From: Hybos culiciformis
Lineage: Eukaryota; Arthropoda; Insecta; Diptera; Hybotidae
Length of the DNA stretch: 64,000 nt
Direction: 5' to 3'
NCBI GenBank assembly: GCA_964007475.1
Contig: OZ023273.1
Span: 126,908,732 to 126,972,731 of the forward strand
Both the position numbers and the translations under genes were made by a program. Of the stretch, positions 41,601 through 55,034 are shown in pieces. The notes under the pieces were generated by a model, which saw only the letters and a program-made list of their open reading frames with translations, was not told the DNA's origin and did not search any database. Within the stretch, counting starts at the first letter, position 1; each line of letters starts with the position of its first letter.

Positions 41601-43268
41601 TCCTACATAGTAAAAATATTTACCACTATGTAAATGGCTAAAATGTTGATAAGTAAGCTATTTTAATGTTATTTATTGTCATTGTCCACGGATGACGATG
41701 ATATAAATCAATTATAGGCCTTATATTTTTTATATCTTTCAAAATTAACCGCATTTATGTTCTTTCTGCATTATAAAAATACAAAACTATGTATGTACTA
41801 CAGGTATGAAAGTTGAAATAAAAAATACTATTGTAATAAGCTTTATGCGACAGTTTCTTTTTAAAAGCGAAAGTTTCCTTTAAGCAAAAACTTCATTTCA
41901 AAATAATTTATGATACAAATTTTAAATGAATTTAAATGAATAATTTATTATACCTTGCTACTAAAGACATTGCAACTGGAAATGTTTTCAAATTCCTTGA
42001 ACCCAATAAATATTCATTTAATGATACAGAACCAAAATTTTCTTTTTCCTTAATATTTATTGCTGAAGCCGCTTCCATATTTTGAATATTTTGTTTCAAA
42101 TTAGATTTTCTAAAATAAAATTAATATCGTATTTTATTAAAATTTTTAATTTAGTCTATTAAATGTAAAATGTATGTAGGGTACCTGTTCACATGCGTTT
42201 TCTTATTGTATTTACTATTGTATTACATATAACATGTATTTTATATAAATAAATAAATAAGACTTATGTACCATTTGGACTGTTTTCTGTAGCAGATTTT
42301 ATTACTATTATTTTATGGACTTTTCAACGATCTCAATTCATATTAGTAGGATTTGTGAGCACATAAAGAGCATTGGATTTATTAAATAAGAAGATATTCG
42401 AACAGCAATTTCAACTGAACTATTTTGATAAAGAACTTAAGCGAAGAATAAAAATTAACTCAAACTATAAAGGAAGTATAAATAGAGAAACTAGTCCCAT
42501 ACAAAAAATGCAAATACAAATAGTGAAACAAAAAATCCATATCACAACCCCATGAGCTTTTTTTTTGTATTTTTTGAGAATTCCACTCTCAAAAAAGTTT
42601 TTAAAACTTTAAAAATTGTATAGAACTGTTGTTATTTTGAAAGTTTTAAAAGCTTTTGTGAGAGTGGAATTGGGACTAGTTTCTCTATTTATACTTCCTT
42701 TATGCTCAAACCAATATAAAAAAAGCGTACGTAGTTTATAACACTTGAGGAACTCAATCAAGTGGTGATAAAAGCTTGAGAAAAATGGACAGTCAAATAT
42801 TTGTTATTGAATGTAAGAATAAAAATATTGTTCCAAATTTAATTATTGCATAGGTACATAAGTTTTCATAGATATTTTAATTAATTTGAGAATAATATAA
42901 GATTATTTCTTTCAATTCCTCTTTATCATATTTAGGTATCTTATATTTATATTAGGTATATTTTTTATAAATTTTTGAAAGTTTTCTCAGCAACGCGACG
43001 CCGCATAATATTCATTGCCGACTATATATATAAATAATATATCGTAATATATTTAATTTATTTCTATAATTATAATTTATAATTTATTATTTTAAAGTTT
43101 TTTAAGTCATCTTTTTATTTGGCACGGTGACAAAATTATAAAAATTTCTTACCTATAATATCCAAAATAGATTCCAGTGGCAGCAGATAAAATTAGCATT
43201 GATGCGAAAACGCAGTAATCCACAATGTGGAAATGAAAATTATCCAAAGTGTTTTCATTTTTATTCAT
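38646..43268 (-). CDS. SLC5-family sodium:solute symporter
   Basis: Plasma-membrane Na+-coupled transporter of the SMCT/SMVT-like insect group (SLC5A5/6/8/12-like); the substrate cannot be read from sequence. Eleven minus-strand exons: 43268-43153, 42109-41954, 41409-41250, 41142-41077, 40987-40936, 40683-40616, 40352-40198, 40124-39866, 39746-39668, 39603-38973, 38802-38646. Junctions are GT-AG (one donor reads GTGAGA) and frame closes at 632 aa. Diagnostic stretches: [49 protein letters not shown], and [20 protein letters not shown] followed by SAVILEDI. Multiple hydrophobic helices fit the 13-TM fold. The N-terminus has an unusual insert between helix 1 ([16 protein letters not shown]) and [16 protein letters not shown]. 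The start is the only ATG near the acceptor at 43271; a 5' UTR exon must lie upstream. A MITE sits in the first coding intron. Confidence 0.92.
42469..42701. mobile_element. Palindromic MITE, family A, copy 2
   Basis: The ends AAAGGAAGTATAAATAGAGA are perfectly inverted and adjoin TA. The CCCCATGAGCTTTTT block matches copy 1 (17800-18093), but here the second arm is internally deleted. It lies inside the first coding intron of the SLC5 gene. Confidence 0.8.
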
Positions 43269-46200
43269 ATCTAAAATAAATAAAAATATAATTAATTTAA
43301 ATTAAATCTAAATAATATTGTATGAAAAATTAAAAATTTCAATAAATGTTTTTATTATAATAATAACTAAACTGAATTTTTCCCCATCCAAGATTATACA
43401 GGTTCTAAAAATATATATTTATTGATAATTGGCCAAAACTAATCAATTCATAATATGATAAGATTTTGCACTAATATAAGTTTTAAATAATGTGCGAATT
43501 AATGCGCACTGAAATAAGCTAGTTTTTTGCACTATAAGTAGCAAAAATTAAGCTGTCCAATCCAACTGAATGTAGATAACATAATAAAGAAAGAAAGATT
43601 CCGGGACATTTAAGGAACTTATAAAGCTCCACTTCATAATGTGAGAAGATTAAGATTAATATGCTTAAGATTAAGATTAATATGTTTTTAGATAAAATAT
43701 TCAAGCTGAATCAAAATTAAAAATAAAAAATTGATCAATAAATTATACAATATATACACGTGAAGTCTTAAATTTTGAATTGAAAAAAAATTTTAATTTA
43801 ATATCTTAAATATCAATAATAATGTGCCCTCTAAGAATTACATTTTTTAAAATTATGTCACTACTGTTGAAATAGGGCTGATTTGTGCACTAAATATTTT
43901 TTTTATCAAAAATGGAAGAAATTTCAATAATTTTAAAAACACCTGTGGAATATGAATTTTAATTGCATTATTTCATACTGCCGTATAACTTATGTATAAT
44001 ATATTTTAAGATGAGTGAACCAATTACAAATAATTATATAACTAAATTTATTTGCTTGAATTGATTAATTTTATAAGTTAGTGTCTGAAATATTGCTATA
44101 GTGATTTTTTTTTTGAAAAAACATATAAAACAATAAAGTAAAAAAGTAATGAACTTAAACTAAGATCTCTTTCCTTTTAAATATGTGAAAATTGATTATC
44201 AACAAAAAATTCTTTTTTAATTCAAGCTTTGAGGATTTATTTCAGGATATTTCATTATTAAAATACTTTTTTTACCTAAGTAATTTCTATGTTATTATTG
44301 CTCTTATTTAAAGAATATGGGTACCCCCATATCTTCGGCTCTATTACGTTTAATATTTTTTAAAATTGTCTTTCTTAGTGCTTTGAGGTGTCCAGGCCTG
44401 GTATAATTGCGTTATTATTTTTTTGAGTTGAGAAGATAAAAAATTAAGCTCTTTTTTTAAGTCGACACTAAAATTTGTTCTACAGTAGAAATCTTATTAT
44501 ACTTAATTATTAAGAATTTTAATTTATATTTACATTAAGTAATAAGTATTTTCCTTATTATACAATTATATTACTTATTATACATATTTTTATTTTTTTA
44601 TAAAAAAAAATAAAAAAATAATATATGCATGTATGATAATATGTATAATTGCACACTGATGTGTTTGCGATTTTATGTGAACAATAAATATTTTCTTAAT
44701 TGATTATTACCACTAATAGCAATTAATGATAATAATTTTTTTGTTTATAGTTTTCTGACAGAAAACATGTATTTAAAATCTCTAAATTCATTGTTTAAAA
44801 AATAAATAAAATGATGTAGATTTCTTATTTCAATAATAAATTGTGATAAACAAAATTGCATACTGTTGTGCTATTAACAGCCAAAATAAATTCGTGTTCT
44901 GGCATTGAACCCATTTAAATTATTTATATTGCATTAATACAAGTAATTTCAACAAAATATACATAGTAATTTATGTATTTGTATATAGAATTTTTATATA
45001 AATCCTAAAAAGTCATTTTAATTACGGATTTTTTTCAATGCATTTTAATGGTAAGTAGTAATTTTCTTCAGGCGAAATTTATGACAATTTTAGTTTTTTT
45101 TTTTTAAATCAACAATAGATAAAAATACCTATAGTAGAACTTGTTTTCAATTTATTAAAATTAGTATTTTGTTTTAATATGTTGTGCATATGCCCAGACG
45201 TTAAATTGTGATAAAATTTTTATGATGTTTTTTCAATAAATATTTCTATTATATACTTCTAATTGTCAATTCAATTATGTCAAAATGAATACATTGCCAT
45301 ACGAAGTTAACACACACACACACAATTTAAAATTTTACAAGTAAAATAAAATTAATTGATTTTCTTTATTGACATTAGTATTCAGATTACGACGGCATCA
45401 TAGAAAAGAATAAGATAACTCTTAAATATTGTTTCTTTAATAATTAATAAATTTTTGGAATATCTATTAAAATATAATATACCAAACGCATCCAAATATA
45501 AATAAAGCAAAGTATTCAAACATATTCATTGTTGTTGTCGCTTAATAAAGTATGATAAAGCTAATAAAGTACGATAAAGCTTTTGACAACAATCCGTATA
45601 TAACACTTCAATAAAATTATTAAAACCATCATGTTTCGATTTTTTATTATGTTTATGTCTGGAATAAATGGTGATATTGGAATTACCTGTCTTTTTCTTA
45701 TGTAAAAAATGCAAAAATAGTTTATGTACTAAGTTGATTTTAAAATTCCTTATTTTTTATTCCCTAGTTTTTTTGTTATTATTTTTTATTTTTCTCAAAA
45801 TACCATGGAGATATTAACCTCCTATATGTATTGGAAACGGTTTATACTATATGTATATCGATACAAAGTCTGTGTACCTTCAATTATGTAATCTATTTTT
45901 TTTTAAATTAAATTTGTGATATTGTACTAATGCAATGAAAGTTACGTAAATTATTATTAAACAAAAATAATTTAACATATATATGTGGTATTTATTATAA
46001 ATTAGAGATAATAAATAAAAGTATTTAATAAATACATAAATATTGTTATGTTTGCTTTAGGGGCCGGTCGACAAACAGATTTGCTGAAATTAATTCTACC
46101 GAAAACAAAAACAGATTAATTAACCCTACAACAAGCAAAGAAAAAAGCCTATACATACAGTTAAGGGTATGAATCAAAACTGTAAATTAAGTAGTTATTA

Positions 46201-46638
46201 GACTTCTTGGAATTAATTCTGGAACAAGTTGAATAATCGCTTCCTCAACCTGCAGAGTCTTCGACAGATATTTAAATAAATTTTTATTGACGCAAGTATA
46301 ATATGTATTTATTATCAATGAATTTAAATAATCTCTTAATTCATATATTTTCATATTCATAATCAAATTATGATATAAACATTTAAATGCAAGTATAAAA
46401 TTAATGAATCCGCAATAAAAATATAAATGAATATTCGCAAATTTTCTCGAATTCTCTTATTTTATTTATATATTTTAATCAAATTTAAATTTAATAAAAT
46501 TTGCAAACAAATGGATCGGTGAAACCTTAATTAACTTAAGTGAATTTATTTTATGAAAATTTTTAAAATTTTTAATTTTTATATCGCGGTTGAATATTAA
46601 TTATTATTTTTTTCTCAACTTTTTTAATTGAGTATAAC

Positions 46639-46855
46639 CATAGATTAAGAATACAGAAAGATGGGAAGTTTCATACAACATTTTTTCAGTCTTTTTTGGT
46701 ATTTTATTGTGAAGGTGTTAGTAAAACTAAATAAAATTCTTTTCATACATTGATAATTATCACGTATTTTATTTTGTTTTACTAACACATTGACTTAAAA
46801 ATACCAAAAATAATGTTGTATGAAGCTTCCCATCTTTCTGTATTCTTAATCTATG
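46639..46855. mobile_element. 217-bp MITE, family B, copy 2
   Basis: Same length and termini as copy 1 (CATAGATTAAGAATAC inverted at the ends), in opposite orientation. Flanked by a perfect 7-bp duplication GTATAAC (46632-46638 and 46856-46862). Confidence 0.88.
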
Positions 46856-48025
46856 GTATAACTTAATTTTTTTTTTATCAGATAATAACCGATAATATAT
46901 TATAATATAATACCTGTTAGGAGAGTCATGTGTATTTCGTAGAATAATCTTAACAAAATTAAATGATAAAAAAACCTTATCAAGTAATCAAATGAGCCTT
47001 ATATAAAAATGTTGGGAAAAAAACGTTGTATGGAGATAAATTGATGAGTGTATTGGTATAGTCGAAATGTCAATTATATATATTGTACCTCTTAGATAAA
47101 ATTGTTACTATAAGTATATATTAAGAACAGACTCTGCAAGATAAATTTGTATAACTCATAACGTCATTGTCACTAAAACATATAAATGATATATTTAAAA
47201 AAAAATGTATACAAATTGACGTCGATCTATTCTATTATTATAAATTTATAATATTAATTACTTTCATCAATTAATCACAGAACTTTTTTTTCATTATCAC
47301 ATTCACTTTATATATATATATATATTATCACTGTATAAACAAAATAAAAAATATGTGCCTATTCACATAGTATAATATAATAAATAGAACTAAAGTTCAT
47401 TGTTTTTATTTTTTAATTTTAATAGAAAAAAAAAAGTATAAGCCGTTGATATTTTTATTTGTGGACTTTGTCCTATTTTTACTTACTACATAATGAGTTA
47501 TGCGCGCAAACAATTTAATTGTTTTGATTGTTAATTACTATTAAACGATTTTATTTAAAACAGAAACAATGTCCGTTTGTCCTCTTGTTTGATTCAAATC
47601 TAAGAACTGATATCTATTTGATATATACATATCAGTAGATTTTCTAACATAAAAAAAATTATTTCCTTGGACTTGCAAATTATACTGAGGTTTGTTTTCT
47701 ACTTTTTAGTACACATTTAAATAATAAAAACGTTTGACTTAAAATTTTTTGTTTATTTTATTTATTGTTTTATATTATAAAATACTCTTTATTAGATTTT
47801 AATTTATCATTTTTTTTTTTTTTTGTGATTACTCAAAGTGGAAAAGTATTTTTAGTGGTATTAATATTCTAATAATTGTTTTGGAAATTTATAATATAGA
47901 TATAGGTATATTAAATTAGCATTTTTTAAATTTTTTCGCAATGAAAAAATAATCTCAAACTGGTTAAAATTTTTTTTTGTTTTATGTTAATAATTTTTAA
48001 TCTGATTAATTTTATCAAATTTTTC

Positions 48026-48074
48026 CCCATGGTGATCGAGGGGTTTTAAGTTTTAACCCCTCGATCACCATGGG
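48026..48074. repeat. Perfect 20-bp GC-rich hairpin
   Basis: CCCATGGTGATCGAGGGGTT, a 9-base loop, then its exact reverse complement. The stem is about 60% G+C in a region that is otherwise nearly all A+T. No transcript or neighbouring gene explains it. Confidence 0.9.
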
Positions 48075-48562
48075 CAAACATTTTAATTTAAGTATAGTGT
48101 ATGTATATGTACTTAACTTATTAACTCAAGAAAACAAATTTCGTTTCTTAGATATAAAAAATTTACTTAACGCAAAAAAAATTATATGATTAAACTGCTT
48201 TATTATCATTACTTATGTTCGTCATGGGTAATCATAAAATTTATTATGGAAACTTTTTATGGTACTTAAAACTTGCATAGTTGTAACATAACAACAGTTC
48301 GATTTGTAGGTTAATTTGATGTTTATCAAAATTGAGTTTTTGAAATTTCAATAAAATTATTCAGTTTAAAATTCAATTGTAAGTGTCGTTAAATTTGATA
48401 TTTGGCTAATTTGTTCATAACTCAAGTCCAAACGTTACACTTGAGGGATAATCTTTAGATACATATGTAAAATATAACGTGACCCGATGACCGAGATTCT
48501 CTTTCCATTAGCTAAAACCAAAATTTAAAAAAATATACTTTCCGTTTCCAGTTAACTAATAT

Positions 48563-48779
48563 CATAGATTAAGAATACAGAAAGATGGGAAACTTCATAC
48601 GACATTATTTTTGGTATTTTTATGTGAATGTGTTAGTAAAACAAAATAAAATACGTGATAATTATCAATATATGAAAAGAATTTTATTTAGTTTTACTAA
48701 CACCTTCACATAAAAATACCAAAAAAGACTGAAAAAATGTTGTATGAAGTTTCCAATCTTTCTGTATTCTTAATCTATG
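48563..48779. mobile_element. 217-bp MITE, family B, copy 3
   Basis: Same length and ends as copies 1 and 2, same orientation as copy 1. Flanked by a perfect 7-bp duplication CTAATAT (48556-48562 and 48780-48786). Confidence 0.88.
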
Positions 48780-49688
48780 CTAATATTAACTAATATTTTT
48801 TTAACGATATTTGCCAATTATTATGTAAATCAAAAATTTTCCAGTCTTTCTACCATACATCACTAACGTATAGTGTTATTTCAAAATTAAACTAAGAATA
48901 CTAAAGAAAGAAATTTAATAATAAAAAAGAAAATTAATAAAAGAATTATACCTAGTTGTTTTTGGATAGAAATTTACTGCCAAAATCATTTCTAGACTCG
49001 TATAACATCGACATAATAAAAACAAATTCAAATCCCAAAAAAATTTTGAATTTTTCAAGCAAAAATTATATTTTTTTTTTTCATATCACAATATCAATAG
49101 AATTTGAAATTCATAATAATAAATTATATAAAACATAAATGTACTTACATATAATTTCGTTACAAAAAAAACATATGAATCAAAAATTCCATAATTACAT
49201 TCAAACAGAATGCAATATGTATTATTATTTATTATATTCATTACTTTTTTTTGTTACACTATTTATTATGTGTTGTGATTGATTATACCCACACAGTGTG
49301 TTATTAGTGAATTAATTCTTAATATTTTTCTATCGAAAAACATTAAATTTTATGTATATATTTATCCAATAACTCAATATCTTTATATTTTTAATAAGAT
49401 AAGTAGATAGAAAATAACCAATAGGTAAAACGTCATGGAAATTTTTAGATTTCACCAAAAGAAATTCAATATATTATTTTCTCATAAAACATATTTTGAT
49501 AAATGTTGCTTATGGTTATGGTTCCAATTGGTTATACATACATTATAGTTTCTAAATTAATTTGAAAATAAATTGAAAAAATTAAAATTAAATAGTTAAG
49601 GAGATAAAAATTAGTTAAAAAAGAAGAAAATATTTTGAGATTCAATAGTGTATGGTGTAACTTTATTAAACGAGCGATGCACGTAAGA

Positions 49689-49744
49689 GTAAAATACTTT
49701 GATCTACATTGATCTACATTGAGAGTAAAATACTTTGATCTACA
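49689..49744. repeat. Short local duplication
   Basis: GAGTAAAATACTTTGATCTA appears twice here, with a smaller GATCTACATT repeat between the copies. It looks like a replication-slippage product. Confidence 0.7.
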
Positions 49745-52700
49745 TGACCCTTTGTCTGTAGCAAATCAATTTTAAGCAAAAATATGGGAGTAAAATTATA
49801 TTTAAGTTCTTAGTTTTAATTTTGTTTTTAATTCGTTTAAGAAATTGTATTTAGTGTATTTATCATTTTTTTTGTCTGAAACACAATGTTCATTCCTTTC
49901 AATTTGAAAACATTAATTTAAGAAAATATTAAAGTCTTATTTCTATACAGAACATTTTGATATTGACCTAATTTTAGAAGATTCGATGTTAATATCATAT
50001 ACGCACAAATTCTACAAAATTTCGATACAAACTATAAATTTGATGTGTCGCGCAACATAAAACTAAAAATAACTGAAATAAAATTTTGTTGCAAAAGAAT
50101 GGTACCTATATATAATTTTATATAACCAACAAAAATAGTACATGCGCATAGAAATGTTATGTCCAATAAGAAAAATCCTGTGAAACTATATTATTCATGG
50201 AATTTTAAAATCAGACATTAAAAATTAATTTTTAATATTTAAGAAATTCATGTAAGGATTTTAGCTTAAATAGACATTATGATTGACGGCGAATAATAAT
50301 CAATATTTTTATTATGAATTAATTGCTTATTTAACTTGAAAATGATCTATAATGGAAAATCTAAGAAATAGCATAGAAAAAATTAAATTTTTCAAACCCT
50401 ACAAGACTACGAATTAGTTAAAAATTATTTGTGGGAATGCTGTTCACACTACATGTTCAAGGAAAGAATGTTAAACCCATGACATGTTTTTAATAATTGT
50501 AATTATTATAAACTATCTACAGTGAGAACTATCAATGCAACTATTCGAACACTATTAGCAGGGAAACTTCTGAAATTTTAAGTTAATTTATTCAAAAAAG
50601 AAATCCACTATTTGAATTATTTTTTCATGCTCAAATTTAGGTTCCGCTAATTGTATAATTTTAATTATTTTACTGAACATATAGGGCCTGATTTAATTTT
50701 AAAAAAATAAAAGAAAATTATATTTTTAAATAACTTATTTCAGTAAAACGAACTGATTAAATATCACACATGTAGTAATTTAAATGTATTTCCTTGTAGT
50801 TCAATATTTATTATAAACCATAAAATTTTACCGTATTGGACATAACAAATCATATAGAATTAAATTAAATTTACATAAAAATAATCTAAAAATAAATCAA
50901 TTTTTTTAAATTTTCTAATCTTTTTTATTTTATTTAAAAATTAAAAAAAAAAATAATTATTTTTTATAAAGTGCATTATAAATTCACATAATAGCAAAAA
51001 ATATTTATTATTATTTGTAAATATTTCTACATCTCGAGATGAGGAAAATACCTATACCTAATGTTTAATTTAGATATTATTTTATGTTTTCAAATTATAT
51101 ATTTATTATTATTGAGTTATAAAAATGTGTTCAGTGTAAATGGGTATATTCAACTTTAACCTACTCTATACTATTAATTACGACCGAAAGGCAAAGTTGT
51201 ATTACCTACCTACTAACATATATATAATAATTCCATATATCGCAAAGTTTTTCTGGAAATTAGAATTTATTATAAGAAAAGAACTTCCAAATTACATCCA
51301 ATCAGACGAAGATACTTGTTAAATATTTTACCTCAAGTAGGTAAGCAAATTTTTGTTATTAACACATTATCCATAAAATGAACAAAATACATATGTATAC
51401 ATACTATATATACTATACATACTATTTTATTTTAATGGTAAAATCGAAAAGGTTTTTATTTAGGTACCTACATATTAAAAAAATATTTAGAAAGTTGCTG
51501 AGATTGAGAAAAATTGTAATTGCGGTAGCAAAAAAAAAAGTAACTTTTAAAACAGCAAAATTAAGCAATTATGATAATTCATTATTTATTTAATATCAAG
51601 TGTTGAGGTATAAAAAAAATAAACAAAATTATTTTTAAATTTTTTTTTTTGGGACTATTTATTGTTCCCGCCTTTAATTCTTGTCCGTTTTAATGAAGCG
51701 AAATGATTTAAATTCCAGATGTTCATTAATAAAAAGAACCAAGTTTATTCGAGTTTACTATGTATGTACTTACTTTATCAGCAGCAGATTTCTGTATAAT
51801 ATTCTAAAATCTTTAAATATGTAAATTATTTTCTTCTTTTTTTTTTATTATTCAAATATTATTATATAAAATCTTAAATTGTGTATTTTATATAATTTTT
51901 TTTTTCTTTTAAATTAATTTATAATCAATTTATTATCAGTATTCGACCATGTGACAATATTATATTACTGACAAAAAGAAAAGAAAAAACCAAAAAAAAA
52001 TATATAAAACAAAATCTTTTTTATAATTTTCTAACCGTACGAAATAACGAAACTAATAGCTTCACTGAAAATACACAACTGACTGAACCTAATTTTAAAG
52101 CTATTTATTGTCGGAATATTGAATGAACGACAAAAAAATAAATAAAAATTATGTACATACAGTGTTTTTTTTTTTGTTTTTTTTTTTTGTAGGAAGAAAT
52201 TCTCTCAATGAAAATTATAAAATGAAAAAGAAAACAAAAAAAAAAAACATATATAATATTGGACTGTAATATATTTATGTAGGTTGTATGTAACTAATAA
52301 TATACACACGGTACAGAGTACGCTTACGTATGTATAAAAAATTAAAAAGTATGATTATTTTTTGATTACCTGCATGCATAACGTTATAACGTACCTAAAT
52401 AATAATTAAAAACTCACTGAAAATGATGTAGATATGTATATCCCGAGTTAGTGTTTAACATCTTTTATTTAATTAAGACTATTATATTTACTTAAGGCTA
52501 GGAATAGTCTTTAATTGGTGTACAGAAATAATTATTATTTTTATAGTAGTCCATTGTGACGTACCTAGGCACTTAGTAACTTATTATTTATATGTTTTCA
52601 AATCTAAAATAACGAAATTTTTTTATTTGAATTTGATTTTTTTTTCGACTTTTAAGATATTTCGGTTTCAAATTTTATTTTTTGCTATTCAAAAAAAAAT

Positions 52701-52890
52701 TATAATTATTATTTTTTTTTTTGGTTTTCAAAATAAAATAAATTTTATTTACTTTTACATAAATTTTCATTTTTTGCCGTAAAAATAATTAAATTTCATT
52801 AAATTTATTAAAAATGTAAGTTGCGATTGAAATACAAAATTGTGAAAAAGAAAATTAAAAGTATTTTAAATACAAAGTTTCAGATTAAAC

Positions 52891-53545
52891 ATGGACTGTA
52901 AATCAAGTGAAAATATTGCTTCAGATTATATTTGTTGTGACCCTACCCCGTTTTACATGAAGCATTCATTCAATAAAATTCCAACAGATCCATTGTTGGA
53001 AAAAAAATGGTTAAACTTCTGCCAAAGAACGAAGCCGTGGAGTTTGAAAAAAGGAAGAATTAGCTCTAGGCATTTTTTCGACGAAGATTATATTATGTCG
53101 AGATATTCTTTAAGGCCCACTTTAAAACTGAAAAATAGTATATATAGGCTTTTCAATTTTTAAAACTGTATTAATTTTTTTTTTTTCTTTTTTAGTGGTT
53201 ATTAATTTTAAAAAAGGAAGTATTTCAAAAAGAAAATATTTCAAAACAGTTGCCAGAACCAATGAATTAATTACTCTCTCTAATAGCCATATGGATGCAC
53301 CTCAAGAACAGATTGAAATCGTTGATAGCGCGCAAACATTCTCTAAATTGGTTGACGAAGTTTCAGAAAAAGATAAATTAATAAGCCAGCTACAGCACCA
53401 ATTATTAGCCAAAACTCAGGAAATTTTTAATTTAAAAATGACAATTTCGGACCTTGAATATGAGAGAGATTCATTAAAATTGGAAAAGGGAGCCCCATAT
53501 CAAGCAAGCGACATTATAATAAATAGTATAGATATTGATATATGA
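52891..53545 (+). CDS. Degenerate THAP-domain protein
   Basis: Two exons, 52891-53137 and 53196-53545, give 198 aa if spliced at A|GTATAT and TTTTTAG. This splice removes the stop in the 5' frame and joins the reading frames. The N-terminal part resembles a THAP zinc finger: KHSFNKIPTDPLLEKKWLNF fits the FHRFP..LL..W core, and GRISSRHFFDEDYI fits the CxxHF region. There Ser stands where the third zinc ligand (Cys) should be, and the first CxxC pair is not spaced normally. The C-terminal part is a charged coiled coil (residues about 120-180: SEKDKLISQLQHQLLAKTQE), common in THAP proteins. THAP domains bind DNA and are shared with P-element transposases; here zinc binding is doubtful. AATAAA follows at 53685. 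No transposase domain is present. Confidence 0.6.
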
Positions 53546-55034
53546 TTTTTTGCACAGGTTAATAATATTTTTTTTGGGAAAAGTAACGTCATCAGTCATC
53601 ATTAATCTAATAAATGCAATTGAAAGTAATGTTCATTGATAAAATTTAGTTAGAAATGCTTTTAGTTATACATCTTAAAATATGAATAAAATTAATAATA
53701 CATACTAATAAAAATAATGAAAGAAAAAAGTTTAAAAATATTGATAAAAATATATGAATCCGATTCAACATCATCATTCCAGTTAAATTGAAAAAAAAAA
53801 TTAAAATCAAAATTTCCTAATTTAGGAGAGTACATTTTTAAAAATAAGACATTCACTACGAAATTCCAACAAGTTTTATTGATGATTTATCTTAAGGTGG
53901 ACTGTGAAAAATATCAAAGAAGTAAATAAACAAGAATAAATATAATAATAACCAAAGTATTCCACATATCATCTTTGTCATAAAGAAAAAATAAAGTAAT
54001 AAAAACTAATGTCCAACACACATTTATTCGGATGAAACATTTAAATCGGAAAATAAAAATAAATTAAAAGAATAGTTTTATAATGTAATATAAAATAATT
54101 AAAATTAATCTAAATTTATTTAATAAACAAAAATGCTAAATTATCCATTTATTCAATGTTTCACATTTAGTTTCTGATTTCAATTCTTCACCTAGGTCTT
54201 GCTGGATATCTTTGTATATAATTATTGTATTTTTTAAGACTTGTAATGTAATCTGCACATCGATAATCTTTAATTAATTAATTCACCGTTCAATGAATGT
54301 GCTAATGCATTTGTATTACGTTGATGTCGACTACAATATTATTGACTTATAAAATCATAATGTATATAGGTATACCTAGGTACATCTATATATATTTGGA
54401 GTTCCCGTATTTCGAACTCTGTTTTTAACACTTTGTGAGCCTATGTCGAGGAGTGTATGTATTTAATAAAATGTTTTCATAATTTCTTATTGATATTAAG
54501 TTTTCTAATGACAAACATTTTACTTCATATCTTTTCCACGAAAGAAAAAGGATTAATAACTTCAAAGAGTAGATCTTTTCATTCGAAGATATTTTCAGAA
54601 GATATTTTCAGAACGCATAAAAAGTTTACAAATCACCTACCTAACATAACTAAAATTACATGACTCCATTGTCCGCTACCTATATTGTTTACGGGGTAAT
54701 ACAAAATATTTTAAAAAGTATTTAACAAGTAATAAAAAATTCATCTTTTTGTTGCAAAATTATATTGTGTCTATATTACAGATTAAATCTCCACTACATT
54801 GTATTTTTGGACGAAGAAAATTATTTTCTCATATCTATATTGTTCAACTGAATCTGAATATTGTTCAACTGAATCGTGAAACACCGCAACAATAGGATGC
54901 ACCACAAAAAAAATTATTTGCTAATTATCGGCAGATACAAAATAGTTCTTTTTAATAACAACAGTTTCTGTATTAAATTTAATAAAATTTTTTTATATTC
55001 ATAGAAAAAAAAGAAATTACACATATTATCATAT
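53546..55034. other. Intergenic DNA between THAP and ATP13A1
   Basis: AT-rich. Contains the THAP poly(A) signal (53685-53690) and a 13-base tandem repeat AGATATTTTCAGA at about 54588-54613. No other gene supported; it is the downstream region of both converging genes. Confidence 0.4.

Larger units (their letters stand above)
43271..52890. other. Gene-poor region between the SLC5 and THAP genes
   Basis: About 9.6 kb with no supported gene. It contains the 217-bp MITE copies 2 and 3, a perfect GC-rich hairpin at 48026-48074, a short CA repeat near 45310, a TA repeat near 47313 and a local duplication near 49689-49744. 5' UTR exons of both neighbouring genes may lie here but cannot be identified. 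Confidence 0.4.

Noticed and set aside
45526..45714. 62-codon minus-strand frame rich in Lys and His
   Set aside because: No ATG context, splice or family support; expected by chance in DNA of this size.
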